Source of the DNA: Bacteroidetes bacterium GWF2_41_31
Lineage (GTDB): Bacteria > Bacteroidota > Bacteroidia > Bacteroidales > F082
Assembly: GCA_001769215.1 (NCBI GenBank)
Contig: MEOL01000003.1
Location: forward strand, 95,224 to 159,223
Length of the DNA stretch: 64,000 nucleotides
Direction: 5' to 3'
The translations under genes were made by a program, and so were the position numbers. How positions within the stretch are numbered: position 1 is the first letter of the stretch; every line of letters starts with the position of its first letter. The notes under the pieces are model-generated. The model saw only the letters and a list, made by a program, of their open reading frames with translations. It had not been told where the DNA came from and did no database searches. Below, piece by piece: positions 17,885 through 27,547 of this stretch.

Positions 17885-18916
17885 ATGGAAAATACGATAG
17901 ATACTAAGAAATTAATCTTGTCGAAAGAAGATTTTGGAAGCGATCAAATGGTAAAATGGTGCCCTGGTTGTGGTGACCATGCGATTTTGAAATCAATTGA
18001 AAATGTATTTCCCGAAATGGGTATTCCCAAGGAAGATTTTGTGGTGGTATCGGGTATCGGTTGCTCTTCAAGGTTTCCCTATTATATGAACACCTATGGT
18101 TTTCACGGGATCCACGGACGTGCCGCCGCACTGGCAACAGGTGTAAAACTGTCAAACCCAAAACTAAGCGTTTGGATGATCTCCGGAGATGGAGACTCAA
18201 TGGCTATTGGAGGAAACCATTTCATTCACATTGCCCGCCGTAACCTGGATATCAATTACCTGATGTTTAATAATAAAATCTATGGGCTAACGAAAGGTCA
18301 ATATTCACCTACAACACCCAAGGGTTCTAAAACCAAGACCTCGCCCCAGGGAACTTTTGAAACTCCCTTTAATCCGGGTGAACTGGTGATTGGTGCCCGT
18401 GGTAAATTTTTTGCCAGGGTGGTGGATACCAATCTTAAACTAATGACTCAGGTTTTTCGCCAGGCCGCGGAGCATAAAGGCACCTCCATTATTGAAATAC
18501 TAGCCAACTGCGTCATTTTTAATAACCAGGTACATGCCCTTATTACCGGGCGTGAAACCAAGGACGACAGCCAAATTGTGCTAGAAGCAGGAAAACCGAT
18601 GATTTTTGGTGCTGACCGCGACAAGGGTATCGTGTTGAGAGGCACGAAACTAGTTGCAGTGGAAATTGGCAAAGATGGCATTACCGAAGCAGATTTGTTG
18701 GTACATGATCCTTCTGATCCTGATCCGGGTATTCACCTGATGCTTGCTAACATGACTCCGCCTGAATTACCTGCCGCTCTTGGTGTTATTCGGTCAGTAG
18801 CCGCCGAAACCCTTGAAGAAGCTATGTATGCCTCCATCGAACGTGAGAAAAAAGCCTCGAAAATAAAGTGCGTCGACGATCTGTTAACCAGCGGAGGAAC
18901 CTGGACAATAGATTAG
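17885..18916 (+). CDS. korB: 2-oxoglutarate:ferredoxin oxidoreductase, beta subunit
   Basis: A 343-aa ThDP-binding beta subunit. The motifs CPGCGDHAI near residue 23, GIGCSSRFPYY near 58, HGRAAALATG near 76 and the ThDP-Mg signature GDGDSMAIGGNH with a downstream NN (MFNNKIYGLTKGQYSP) are all present. The cysteines of CPGC and of GIGCS are the expected [4Fe-4S] ligands. There is no extra ferredoxin domain, so electrons must go to a separate ferredoxin, possibly the 55-aa one encoded just upstream. It is translationally coupled to korA (1-bp gap) and ends in front of a strong terminator. Confidence 0.94.
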   Translation: MENTIDTKKLILSKEDFGSDQMVKWCPGCGDHAILKSIENVFPEMGIPKEDFVVVSGIGCSSRFPYYMNTYGFHGIHGRAAALATGVKLSNPKLSVWMISGDGDSMAIGGNHFIHIARRNLDINYLMFNNKIYGLTKGQYSPTTPKGSKTKTSPQGTFETPFNPGELVIGARGKFFARVVDTNLKLMTQVFRQAAEHKGTSIIEILANCVIFNNQVHALITGRETKDDSQIVLEAGKPMIFGADRDKGIVLRGTKLVAVEIGKDGITEADLLVHDPSDPDPGIHLMLANMTPPELPAALGVIRSVAAETLEEAMYASIEREKKASKIKCVDDLLTSGGTWTID

Positions 18917-18940
18917 TGTGATACAAGGTTTTAATTACAT

Positions 18941-18974
18941 TCCCGGTTTGATCGTTCAAGCCGGGATTTTTTTT
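18941..18974 (+). terminator. Rho-independent terminator of korAB
   Basis: TCCCGGTTTGA (18941-18951) pairs with TTCAAGCCGGGA ending at 18966: an 11-bp stem with one G-U pair and a TCGT loop, then eight T residues. It lies 24 bp after the korB stop. Confidence 0.9.
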
Positions 18975-19029
18975 GGCAGACACCCAAGCAAATTGGCTTT
19001 ATACTTTTTCGTGCCAACAGAATAAAACG

Positions 19030-19037
19030 TACTTTTG
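19030..19037 (+). promoter_or_regulatory. -7 element (TACTTTTG) for the lipoprotein gene
   Basis: TACTTTTG matches TAnnTTTG. A start site about 7 bp downstream would place the ATG at 19047 almost at the transcript start, favouring the ATG at 19071. Confidence 0.45.
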
Positions 19038-19070
19038 TTCGTTTAAATGTCATTGAAAAATAACGCGGAA

Positions 19071-20096
19071 ATGAATAAATTTAGCTTTAGTCTCTTTGTA
19101 TTGATAGTGATTGTTTTTTTTAGCAGTTGTTCCACTGATGTAGACATGTATGCCGATTATAAAGACATCACCATTGTTTATGGAATAGCCGATATAGCTG
19201 ACGATACCACCTGGATTAAAATAACAAAGGCCTTTGCCGGTCCGGGCAATGCCCTTATAATCGCAGCGAATCCTGATTCAAGCAATTATCCCTACAAACT
19301 GTCTGTCCAGCTAATTGGTAAAAAAGCCGGTAGTGATGAACTACCTCCTGTTGTACTTGATACAATGACCATTCACAACAAGCAAACCACAGAATATATT
19401 GTTGACGATGCCGGAGATACCGTTGTTTTGCATCCTTTTTACGGACCAAATCAGTTGATGTATTACACCGCCGAAAAATTGCTTGCCGATTATACCTATC
19501 AGCTAAAGATTGATAACAAAGGAAAATTGATACAAGGAGAAACGCCTTTAATCAGTAATTTTTCGGTGAGCTATCCGGTTAACCGCATTTCATTTCCCAC
19601 CAATCCCGCGTTAGCCGATCCCGAAGTAAAATGGAAATCGGTTGAAAATGGTAAACGTTACGAAGTGTCCCTCACCTTCAATTACAAAGAGCTTTTGCCT
19701 GGTACAACAGATACCTTATTAAAAACCGTTGATTGGTTCTTAGGCACAAGGGCATCCAATACGTTAGCAGGCAATGAAGATATGGTGATATCTTACTCAG
19801 GCCTCAACTTTTTTACCATGCTCGAAAACCAGCTCGAATCAATTCCTAATGTGCAACGCTGGGCCGGACTGGTAGATATTCACGTCGCAGCCGGTTCGCA
19901 GGTATTGCAAACATTTCTCGATATAAACGGCTCTTCGGGCAGTTTGCTTGAAGAAGTCCCCTTGTATACCAATATGGATGGAGCCATTGGTATTTTTGCC
20001 TCACGGCATAATTCCATCAAATCTATCCGGCTTGCCGTGCTTACCGAGAGTGATTTGGTAAACAAATATGACCTCGGTTTTAAGCTGCCACAATAA
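19071..20096 (+). CDS. Putative lipoprotein of unknown function
   Basis: A 341-aa protein from ATG 19071. An ATG at 19047 is in frame but only adds eight polar residues in front of the signal sequence. MNKFSFSLFVLIVIVFFSSC is a lipoprotein signal with Cys20. The rest is beta-rich (pairs such as KLSVQLIG, YTYQLKID and YEVSLTFNYKEL) with no catalytic motif I recognise. It is probably anchored in the outer membrane. It stands alone between the korAB terminator and dnaK. The architecture resembles Bacteroidota lipoproteins with Ig-like or beta-sandwich domains, but no family name is secure. Confidence 0.7.
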   Translation: MNKFSFSLFVLIVIVFFSSCSTDVDMYADYKDITIVYGIADIADDTTWIKITKAFAGPGNALIIAANPDSSNYPYKLSVQLIGKKAGSDELPPVVLDTMTIHNKQTTEYIVDDAGDTVVLHPFYGPNQLMYYTAEKLLADYTYQLKIDNKGKLIQGETPLISNFSVSYPVNRISFPTNPALADPEVKWKSVENGKRYEVSLTFNYKELLPGTTDTLLKTVDWFLGTRASNTLAGNEDMVISYSGLNFFTMLENQLESIPNVQRWAGLVDIHVAAGSQVLQTFLDINGSSGSLLEEVPLYTNMDGAIGIFASRHNSIKSIRLAVLTESDLVNKYDLGFKLPQ

Positions 20097-20356
20097 TGAT
20101 GTAGTCACCTTCCCCAATTGATACTTCCTCAAAAGTTTACTTACGTCATGCTGCCTTTTTGTCACGGCAGAGATGATATATTGCAATTTAAGTCATTGTT
20201 TTTATCATATTTAACATTCATGTAACCAATAACATACCTACTATTTCAGAACGATAAAAAGGGACACAGTCAGAATGGTTCATTTGTGTTTACCTTGTTT
20301 TGGCACAATGATTGAGTCTGGCAAGAAAACGTGGATAGAACCAAAAATAAAATAAC

Positions 20357-22276
20357 ATGGGAAAAATAATTGGAATTGACCTAGGAACAACCAACTCTTG
20401 CGTAGCCGTAATGGAAGGCAATGAGCCAGTTGTCATTCCTAATAGCGAAGGCCGCCGTACAACGCCTTCGATAGTAGCTTTTACAGATAATGGAGAACGC
20501 AAAGTAGGAGATCCTGCCAAACGACAAGCCATTACCAATCCAACGAGGACCGTTTCTTCGATCAAACGATTTATGGGAAACAAGTATAACGAGATGAGCA
20601 GTGAAATCAAACGGGCTTCATATAAAGTAATTAAAGGGGATAACGATACCCCTCGGGTTAAAATTGAAGACAGAGAATATTCCCCTCAGGAAATATCAGC
20701 CATGGTACTTCAGAAAATGAAAAAAACGGCTGAGGATTATTTAGGTCATGCCGTTACCGAAGCGGTGATTACAGTACCTGCCTATTTTGACGATTCAGAA
20801 CGTCAGGCTACTAAAGAAGCCGGTGAAATTGCAGGATTGATTGTTAGAAGAATCATCAATGAGCCTACAGCCGCCGCCCTGGCTTATGGACTGGACAAAA
20901 AGAAAGAAGACTCGAAAATAGCTGTTTATGACTTGGGCGGAGGTACATTTGATATTTCAATCCTGGAATTGGGTGACGGGGTTTTTGAGGTAAAATCGAC
21001 CAACGGAAATACCCACCTTGGTGGTGATGATTTCGACCAGACCATCATCGATTGGTTGGCCGATGAATTTAAAAAAGACGAAGGTCTCGATTTAAAAAGA
21101 GATCCCATGGCATTGCAACGTTTGAAAGAAGCTGCTGAAAAGGCAAAAATCGAGCTTTCGAGTGCTACTGAAACCGAAATCAACCTACCCTATATTATGC
21201 CAGTGGACGGTGTGCCAAAACACCTTGTTAAAAAACTCACCCGTTCAAAATTTGAGCAGTTGGCCGACAAATTGATTCACGCCACTATCAAACCATGCGA
21301 AGACGCTATCCGCGATGCCGGCTTAAATGTAGCCGATATAGATGAAGTAATTCTGGTGGGAGGATCAACCCGTATTCCAGCAATTCAGGATCTTGTTAAG
21401 AAAATATTTGGAAAAGAACCTTCAAAGGGAGTAAATCCTGACGAAGTGGTTGCCTTGGGTGCCGCCATTCAGGGTGGTGTATTAACGGGAGAAGTAAAAG
21501 ATGTGCTTTTGCTTGATGTTACCCCACTTACTTTGGGTATCGAAACCATGGGAGGCGTCATGACCAAGCTGATCGAATCGAACACGACGATTCCTACCAA
21601 GAAATCGGAAGTGTTCTCTACAGCTTCAGATAATCAGCCTTCTGTTGAAATCCATATCTTACAGGGCGAACGTCCCATGGCCAACCAAAATAAGAGCATA
21701 GGCCGTTTCCACCTCGATGGTATACCACCTGCACCCCGGGGAATTCCGCAAATTGAGGTTACCTTTGATATCGACTCCAATGGAATATTGAATGTTTCGG
21801 CCAAAGATAAGGCGTCCGGCAAAACCCAGAGTATTCGAATTGAAGCCTCATCAGGCTTGTCGGATGAAGAAATTAAAAGAATGAAAGCCGAAGCCGAGGC
21901 AAACGCCGATTCAGATAGAAAAGAGCGTGAACGGGTTGACAAACTCAACTCAGCTGATGCACTAATTTTTCAAACCGAAAAGCAATTGAAAGAGTTTGGT
22001 GACAAGGTTCCTGCCGATAAAAAATCAGAAATTGAAACCGCACTCGAACAACTCCGCAACGCTCACAAAACTCAGGATTTAAACTCGGTGGACGCTGCCA
22101 TGGAACGGCTCAATGCTGTTTGGCAAAAGGCCAGTGAAGAAATGTACAAGGGAACCCAGGGCAATTCTCAACAGGAACAGCCCGGTGCCGCACCCGGTGG
22201 TAAGGAAGGGTCTTCTAAAAAATCGGGTGACGATGAGGTTACTGACGTTGATTTTGAGGAAGTTGACGAAAAATAA
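20357..22276 (+). CDS. dnaK: Molecular chaperone DnaK (Hsp70)
   Basis: A full-length 639-aa Hsp70. Present are [17 protein letters not shown] (residues 4-20), [17 protein letters not shown] near 140, [15 protein letters not shown] near 172, [11 protein letters not shown] near 196 and [12 protein letters not shown] near 337. These are followed by the [19 protein letters not shown] linker and substrate domain, and a C-terminus ending [10 protein letters not shown] like the usual EEVKD-type tail. It binds exposed hydrophobic peptides in an ATP-driven cycle with DnaJ and GrpE, neither of which is nearby. No CIRCE operator was seen in the 260-bp upstream spacer. A strong terminator follows, so it is monocistronic. 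Confidence 0.99.
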   Translation: MGKIIGIDLGTTNSCVAVMEGNEPVVIPNSEGRRTTPSIVAFTDNGERKVGDPAKRQAITNPTRTVSSIKRFMGNKYNEMSSEIKRASYKVIKGDNDTPRVKIEDREYSPQEISAMVLQKMKKTAEDYLGHAVTEAVITVPAYFDDSERQATKEAGEIAGLIVRRIINEPTAAALAYGLDKKKEDSKIAVYDLGGGTFDISILELGDGVFEVKSTNGNTHLGGDDFDQTIIDWLADEFKKDEGLDLKRDPMALQRLKEAAEKAKIELSSATETEINLPYIMPVDGVPKHLVKKLTRSKFEQLADKLIHATIKPCEDAIRDAGLNVADIDEVILVGGSTRIPAIQDLVKKIFGKEPSKGVNPDEVVALGAAIQGGVLTGEVKDVLLLDVTPLTLGIETMGGVMTKLIESNTTIPTKKSEVFSTASDNQPSVEIHILQGERPMANQNKSIGRFHLDGIPPAPRGIPQIEVTFDIDSNGILNVSAKDKASGKTQSIRIEASSGLSDEEIKRMKAEAEANADSDRKERERVDKLNSADALIFQTEKQLKEFGDKVPADKKSEIETALEQLRNAHKTQDLNSVDAAMERLNAVWQKASEEMYKGTQGNSQQEQPGAAPGGKEGSSKKSGDDEVTDVDFEEVDEK

Positions 22277-22298
22277 AACAATTGAAATCATTGTACTA

Positions 22299-22332
22299 AA
22301 AGTTGCCGATGAAAATCGGCAACTTTTTTTTT
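22299..22332 (+). terminator. Rho-independent terminator of dnaK
   Basis: A near-perfect 12-bp inverted repeat (22299-22310/22315-22326, core AGTTGCCGA/TCGGCAACT) with a short A-rich loop, followed by a T-tract to 22332. It lies 22 bp after the dnaK stop. Confidence 0.92.
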
Positions 22333-22480
22333 ATGCTTAGTTTTTTTTTCTATCTTCGTAGATTCCCTTTAAACCTTTTAGGGTGATTTTATTTAATGTT
22401 TTGATAATAGGTAAAAGGATTTTTTAGAATTAAAATGACAATTTTTGCGAGGAATATTTTCTAATTTAAATAAAGTGTTT

Positions 22481-25400
22481 ATGAAAAAATTTACCCTTAG
22501 TGCGATGGTGATTTTGACATTTCTGTTGATGTCAACCATCAGTGTGTATGCTCAGATATTGCCTGTCAACTGGACTGGTGATATTGACATTGATACATAT
22601 CAGGAAACGTCCGTCATTCATGGCGGTTCATCAAGTTGTAAGATCGTTGTAAATACCGGTACACAAGCAAATTGTGATCTCACCAGTGCAGTACCCATCA
22701 ACGTTACGGCAGGCAACACCTATACTTTTTCGTTTTGGGCCTATACCAGTGAATTTGTAAGAATCAGGGCGGTGTTCATTTGGGTTGGTGCTTCTACCAC
22801 GTATAGTGCTAATTATGCCGGTCCTGCAACCGGAGGATGGGTGCAGTTTACTTTTAGTGATGTAGTACCTGCGGGAGCTACTGCCGTAAGCCTCGGGTTG
22901 AGGAGTTATGACGTAACCGGCTTTTCTGCCCCTGAAACCCAATATGTTGATGATGTTACTTTTGAATCTCCAACTGGTACCTCATTGACAGTTGCCAATG
23001 GAGGCTTTGAAAGTTGGCCGGCAGCTAATTCTATTGCCAGTGCACATGCCATTAGCTCCACAGCAATGGATGTTGTCTATGGAACAAACATGTCGTCGGT
23101 TAGTGCAGCCAGCTATTCCTTATCAGGGTCTGCAGCCGTTACCTTTTCAGGCGCAACAATTGATGGCAGTGATGCCACAATCGTCCATCTTACCGGAGCT
23201 TCGCCCAGTATGGCAGGAGACAATATCCTCGACAATATTGTGGACAATGCCAATGCGACTAATTTCAGTTTTTATGCCGGAATTACTCCTCTCTCCTATA
23301 CCAATACTACCAATCCCTCAGGAATAATTGATAATGCTCATCTTGCTACCTTTACCGGGATTGTATCTGCAAATGATGCCTTTAATAATGTTTGGGTTAG
23401 TGATGCCTCTACGGCATACCATGGGGTTATGGTTTATAATGCTGGATTTCAGGCACTCGTCGCTGTTGGGGATGAAATCATATTTTATGCCAGTCGAGAT
23501 GTGTACAACAATCTAACGGAATTAATTAATCCGGTGGTTGTTTCAATTCTTTCAACCGGCAATACTCCTAATGGACCTGCTGACATCGGTGGTTCTGATA
23601 TTGCAGAAACTGTTCCGGTTAATACCGATCCCGGTGAGAAATGGGAAGGTCAACTGGTGAAAATTGAAGATTTTACGGTTGAGTCCTACGTAGCATCAGA
23701 TTATCGTTGTAGCTGGTCGGATGGAACCAACACCCACTACTTTCATATTGGGGATAATGTGGTTTATCAATTAACAGGAATCACATTGAACATTGGTGAA
23801 ACCTACAATGCCATTACAGGTGTTGCCGACTGGTACAACAGTGGACCTTATTATCGCATCAACCCCCGTGAACAGGCGGATATTTTAGCCTCTACAGCTA
23901 CCGCACGTATTGTTGGATCCATGCAGGGCTGGAACACTACTGACCCGGCATATGTCATGAACATGAATGCGAACGGGCTTTATGAGCTGACAAAATCGCT
24001 GGATGCCGGCGACCACTTATACAAAGTGCTTGAAGGTGATGCATGGACCGATCCAAATTATCCTGGAAACGATCAACATGTGATTCTGGCCTCAACAACA
24101 AGTGTAACCTGGAAAACCAATATCAACGCCGACCTCGTTACACACATGCTGCCAGTTATGGCAGGAGACTTTTTAACGGCAATTGGTGGTTCAAACTGGG
24201 ATCCTTCTGAATTGATGGGTGAAATGACTGATCCAGAAGGTGATGACATCTTCACGTTGGTGTTAACAATTCCAGCAGGGAATTATCAAGGCAAGGTTAC
24301 ATTAAATCACAACTGGGATCAAAGCACCGGAGGAAATGTATCTTTTATTACAGATGGCGTTAATCCTACCACATTTACTTATGACTATCCTAACAACAGT
24401 ACCACCATCAGCGGCCCACCGCCACCAACAGCATTAATCACCTTTATTGTTAATGATGCTACTGGTAAAAACTACGATGGTTTTGCCTTAAAGGGAAGCT
24501 GGGATGCAAATGGACAGTACGACCCATCGTGGGGTGGCGGAATAGAGCATTCTGATTTTTATGATGATGGATCAAATGGTGATGCCGTAGCCGGTGACAA
24601 TATATGGACCTGTCAGCAGGACTTGGTTGTTGATGGTGGTTCCAATACCTGGGAGTGGGGTGTGAACGATACGGAAGGCAACTGGATTGCAGGTAACTGG
24701 ACATTTACTGTAGCTACTGTTTCAGCTCAAACATTAACCTGGACAGTTCCAACTACACCTGCGTTGGTAATTAATGAGATTATGTACAACTCGCCAGGTT
24801 CAGATGAAGAATGGGTTGAATTATACAATAATACCAATCAACCAATTAGCCTTGAAAACTGGAAATTGCTTGATAATGATGCCTCTCATACACCTATTTT
24901 ATTTCCTGCAGGTTATACTGTTGCGGCCTTTGGGTATTTTACCATTGAAGTGGCAACCAGTGGTGCCTTCCCTTTTACTCCTGATTATGATGGTTCAGGA
25001 AATTTTAATTTTACCAATACTACTGACGTAGTTCGGTTATACAATGCCAATGGTATACTTATTGACATTGTAAATTTTGAAGATTCAAGCCCATGGCCAT
25101 CTGATCCTGATGGTGGCGGCCCTTCACTGTCATTGTTTAGCCCCGGTCTTGACAATTCTCTTGGAGAAAACTGGAGAAGCAGCCATGAAGATGGTGGAAC
25201 ACCTGGTGCAATCAACTTCCCTATCAATATAGTTGCACCCAATGGAGGGGAAACTATTGAGCAGGGAACTACCTTTGATATTACCTGGACTGTTGAAGGT
25301 TGGGATGGTGATATTAATATAGACCTGATCAGGGATGGACAAGACCCGGTTCTTTTGGTTTCGAATTTGCCCGTTTCGGCACAATCGTTTACATGGTCTG

Positions 25401-27445
25401 TATTTTCTACAGTTGATCCAGCAACTGATTATAAAATCTTAATCTCAGAAACCGCTGGTGGCAATCCATACGATGAAAGCGATGATTACTTCTCAATTAC
25501 TGCACAAGTGATTGTTCCTGAGATTGTGATTACCGAAATCATGTACAATCCACCGGAATCTGGTAACGATTCGTTAGAGTTTATAGAGTTATATAACAAT
25601 GGTGATGATGCGATCGATTTAACAGGTTACATTTTTTCAAAAGGAGTCGATTTTATTTTTCCGGCCATGACCATTTTACCTGAATCGTATTTATTGGTTT
25701 CAATTAACTCAGCTGCCATGCTCTCGACCTTTGGTGTAACTGCAGAGCAATGGACCGGTGGGGCATTGAGCAATAGTGGTGAAGAACTCGAACTTCAAGA
25801 TGCCTTAGGCAATGTAGTTGATTATGTATCATTTAGCGATGCATTGCCATGGGATACCCTGGCTGATGGATACGGTCCATCATTAACGCTTTGTAATCCA
25901 AACACCGATAACAGTGTTGCCGAAAACTGGACACATTCTATTCATTACGTTGGAGTGAATGCCGCTGGCGACAGCATTTGGGCCACCCCCGGAATGGGAT
26001 GCGATAACAGCATTATCGTTGATTTCGAAGGAACTCCAACTACTGTTGGTATCGGTGGAAGCGTGATGTTTACAGACCTTTCATTTGGTAATGTAACACA
26101 ATGGATCTGGACATTCGATGGCGGAACACCCGCCACCTGGGATGGAAAAACACCTCCTGAAATTATGTATGATGCCGAAGGAAGTTATGATGTTACCCTT
26201 TCGATAACCGATGGAGTTAATGTCGCAGAATTAACCAAAATGGATTACATTAACGTCATCGATTTGCCTGCACCAACCAACCTTCAGGCAGAAGTGGGTT
26301 CGTTTGACGATGTTACCCTTACCTGGAATGGAACCGTTTCTCAAGGATTCTCAGATGATTTTGAGACCTATGAAAATTTCGTTATCGACTTTGCTCCATG
26401 GGTAAACCTGGATGTGGACGGTAGCCCCACCTATGGAATGACAGGTATTGACTGGCCAAATGTTTATTCTGAACAGTCATTCATCATCTTCAACCCATCA
26501 CAGACAACACCTGCCGTTACAGACATTATTCCTCATTCAGGTGATAAACTGGCAGCCTGCTTTGCCGCCACAGCACCACCAAACAACGACTGGCTCATTA
26601 CTCCCGAAGTAAATATTGCTGATGGCTTCATGCTGAAATTCTGGGCAAAATCGTACACCGATGAGTATGGTCTTGAAAGATTCAAAGTGGGTGTTTCAAC
26701 CACAGGGCTCAACCCTTCTGATTTCACCATCATTTCAGCCGGTTCGTATGTAGAAGCTCCTGTTGCCGATTGGGCCGAATTTTCATATGATCTGAGTGCT
26801 TATGCCGGACAGAATGTATATGTTGGAATTCAGTGTGTTTCAAATGACGCATTTATTCTGCTGGTTGACGATGTAACCATTGGAGCTACCAAATCTACCA
26901 TCGCTTATAACCCAACCCAACCTGTGATTGGCAAAGCAATTAAAAATATCAGTTTCACTACACAACCAAATTCACATCCGGCTGTATCTGTGAACTCTTC
27001 ACGTGGCGTAGCAGCCGAATTGCTTGGATTCAATGTTTATCGCGATGATGTTCAAATCAATGCTGCTCTCGTAACAGAAACTACTTATAATGATCCAATA
27101 CCTGCTATTGGCACACACGATTATTATGTTACCTCTGTTTACACAGAAGGTGAGTCTGGTCCATCTAATGTGGTTACTATCCTGATTACCGGTATCAGCG
27201 ACAATCAGTCTGAAGCAGTTACGGTATATCCTAACCCAACCGACGGACGCTTTACCATCAATATGCCAGGCATCGTCGATGCTACAATCATGGTAACTGA
27301 TATAACCGGTAAAGTGGTTTACAACGAATCTGCAGTTTCAGGGTCAGAGATCAATTTGACCGGATTGGATAAGGGACTGTATTTTGTCCGGATTCAGGAT
27401 CAGATATCAAAACAATCGTTTGTTAAGAAATTGTTAGTATACTAA
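22481..27445 (+). CDS. Large T9SS-secreted multidomain protein with lamin-tail domains
   Basis: A 1654-aa protein starting at ATG 22481; the in-frame TTG at 22445 adds no signal features. A signal peptide (1-25, ending VYAQ) is followed by a carbohydrate-binding-like jelly roll (about 26-160), an Ig-like domain (175-260), an OB-fold DUF5689-like region (275-440), starch-binding/E-set-like segments (from about 474 and about 650), and a lamin tail domain (from about 760, LVINEIMYN). Then come a PNGGE-type sandwich (about 905-1000), a second lamin tail domain (from about 1012, IVITEIMYN), a PKD domain (about 1179-1265), a cleaved-adhesin/choice-of-anchor J domain (about 1290-1470), and a type A sorting domain (VTVYPNPTDG, about 1579 to end). 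It is probably exported by T9SS and surface-attached or released. No catalytic site was seen, so adhesion or matrix binding is inferred. Confidence 0.88.
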   Translation: MKKFTLSAMVILTFLLMSTISVYAQILPVNWTGDIDIDTYQETSVIHGGSSSCKIVVNTGTQANCDLTSAVPINVTAGNTYTFSFWAYTSEFVRIRAVFIWVGASTTYSANYAGPATGGWVQFTFSDVVPAGATAVSLGLRSYDVTGFSAPETQYVDDVTFESPTGTSLTVANGGFESWPAANSIASAHAISSTAMDVVYGTNMSSVSAASYSLSGSAAVTFSGATIDGSDATIVHLTGASPSMAGDNILDNIVDNANATNFSFYAGITPLSYTNTTNPSGIIDNAHLATFTGIVSANDAFNNVWVSDASTAYHGVMVYNAGFQALVAVGDEIIFYASRDVYNNLTELINPVVVSILSTGNTPNGPADIGGSDIAETVPVNTDPGEKWEGQLVKIEDFTVESYVASDYRCSWSDGTNTHYFHIGDNVVYQLTGITLNIGETYNAITGVADWYNSGPYYRINPREQADILASTATARIVGSMQGWNTTDPAYVMNMNANGLYELTKSLDAGDHLYKVLEGDAWTDPNYPGNDQHVILASTTSVTWKTNINADLVTHMLPVMAGDFLTAIGGSNWDPSELMGEMTDPEGDDIFTLVLTIPAGNYQGKVTLNHNWDQSTGGNVSFITDGVNPTTFTYDYPNNSTTISGPPPPTALITFIVNDATGKNYDGFALKGSWDANGQYDPSWGGGIEHSDFYDDGSNGDAVAGDNIWTCQQDLVVDGGSNTWEWGVNDTEGNWIAGNWTFTVATVSAQTLTWTVPTTPALVINEIMYNSPGSDEEWVELYNNTNQPISLENWKLLDNDASHTPILFPAGYTVAAFGYFTIEVATSGAFPFTPDYDGSGNFNFTNTTDVVRLYNANGILIDIVNFEDSSPWPSDPDGGGPSLSLFSPGLDNSLGENWRSSHEDGGTPGAINFPINIVAPNGGETIEQGTTFDITWTVEGWDGDINIDLIRDGQDPVLLVSNLPVSAQSFTWSVFSTVDPATDYKILISETAGGNPYDESDDYFSITAQVIVPEIVITEIMYNPPESGNDSLEFIELYNNGDDAIDLTGYIFSKGVDFIFPAMTILPESYLLVSINSAAMLSTFGVTAEQWTGGALSNSGEELELQDALGNVVDYVSFSDALPWDTLADGYGPSLTLCNPNTDNSVAENWTHSIHYVGVNAAGDSIWATPGMGCDNSIIVDFEGTPTTVGIGGSVMFTDLSFGNVTQWIWTFDGGTPATWDGKTPPEIMYDAEGSYDVTLSITDGVNVAELTKMDYINVIDLPAPTNLQAEVGSFDDVTLTWNGTVSQGFSDDFETYENFVIDFAPWVNLDVDGSPTYGMTGIDWPNVYSEQSFIIFNPSQTTPAVTDIIPHSGDKLAACFAATAPPNNDWLITPEVNIADGFMLKFWAKSYTDEYGLERFKVGVSTTGLNPSDFTIISAGSYVEAPVADWAEFSYDLSAYAGQNVYVGIQCVSNDAFILLVDDVTIGATKSTIAYNPTQPVIGKAIKNISFTTQPNSHPAVSVNSSRGVAAELLGFNVYRDDVQINAALVTETTYNDPIPAIGTHDYYVTSVYTEGESGPSNVVTILITGISDNQSEAVTVYPNPTDGRFTINMPGIVDATIMVTDITGKVVYNESAVSGSEINLTGLDKGLYFVRIQDQISKQSFVKKLLVY

Positions 27446-27470
27446 CAATTTATTTATGAATAAATAAATC

Positions 27471-27511
27471 AATAACCAGGCATTTATACTTTAGTAGAAT
27501 GCCTGGTTATT
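27471..27511 (+). terminator. 14-bp perfect hairpin between two T9SS cargo genes
   Basis: AATAACCAGGCATT (27471-27484) pairs exactly with AATGCCTGGTTATT (27498-27511) around a 13-nt loop. No long T-tract follows (TAATAAAATAAAC), so it may be a weak terminator, an mRNA-stabilising or processing element, or both. It lies 26 bp after one stop and 37 bp before the next start. Confidence 0.6.
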
Positions 27512-27547
27512 AATAAAATAAACTTTAATACGAAAATATCTATTATC

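Noticed and set aside
20097..20356. CIRCE/HrcA operator upstream of dnaK
   Set aside because: No TTAGCACTC-N9-GAGTGCTAA-like inverted repeat could be found in the spacer.
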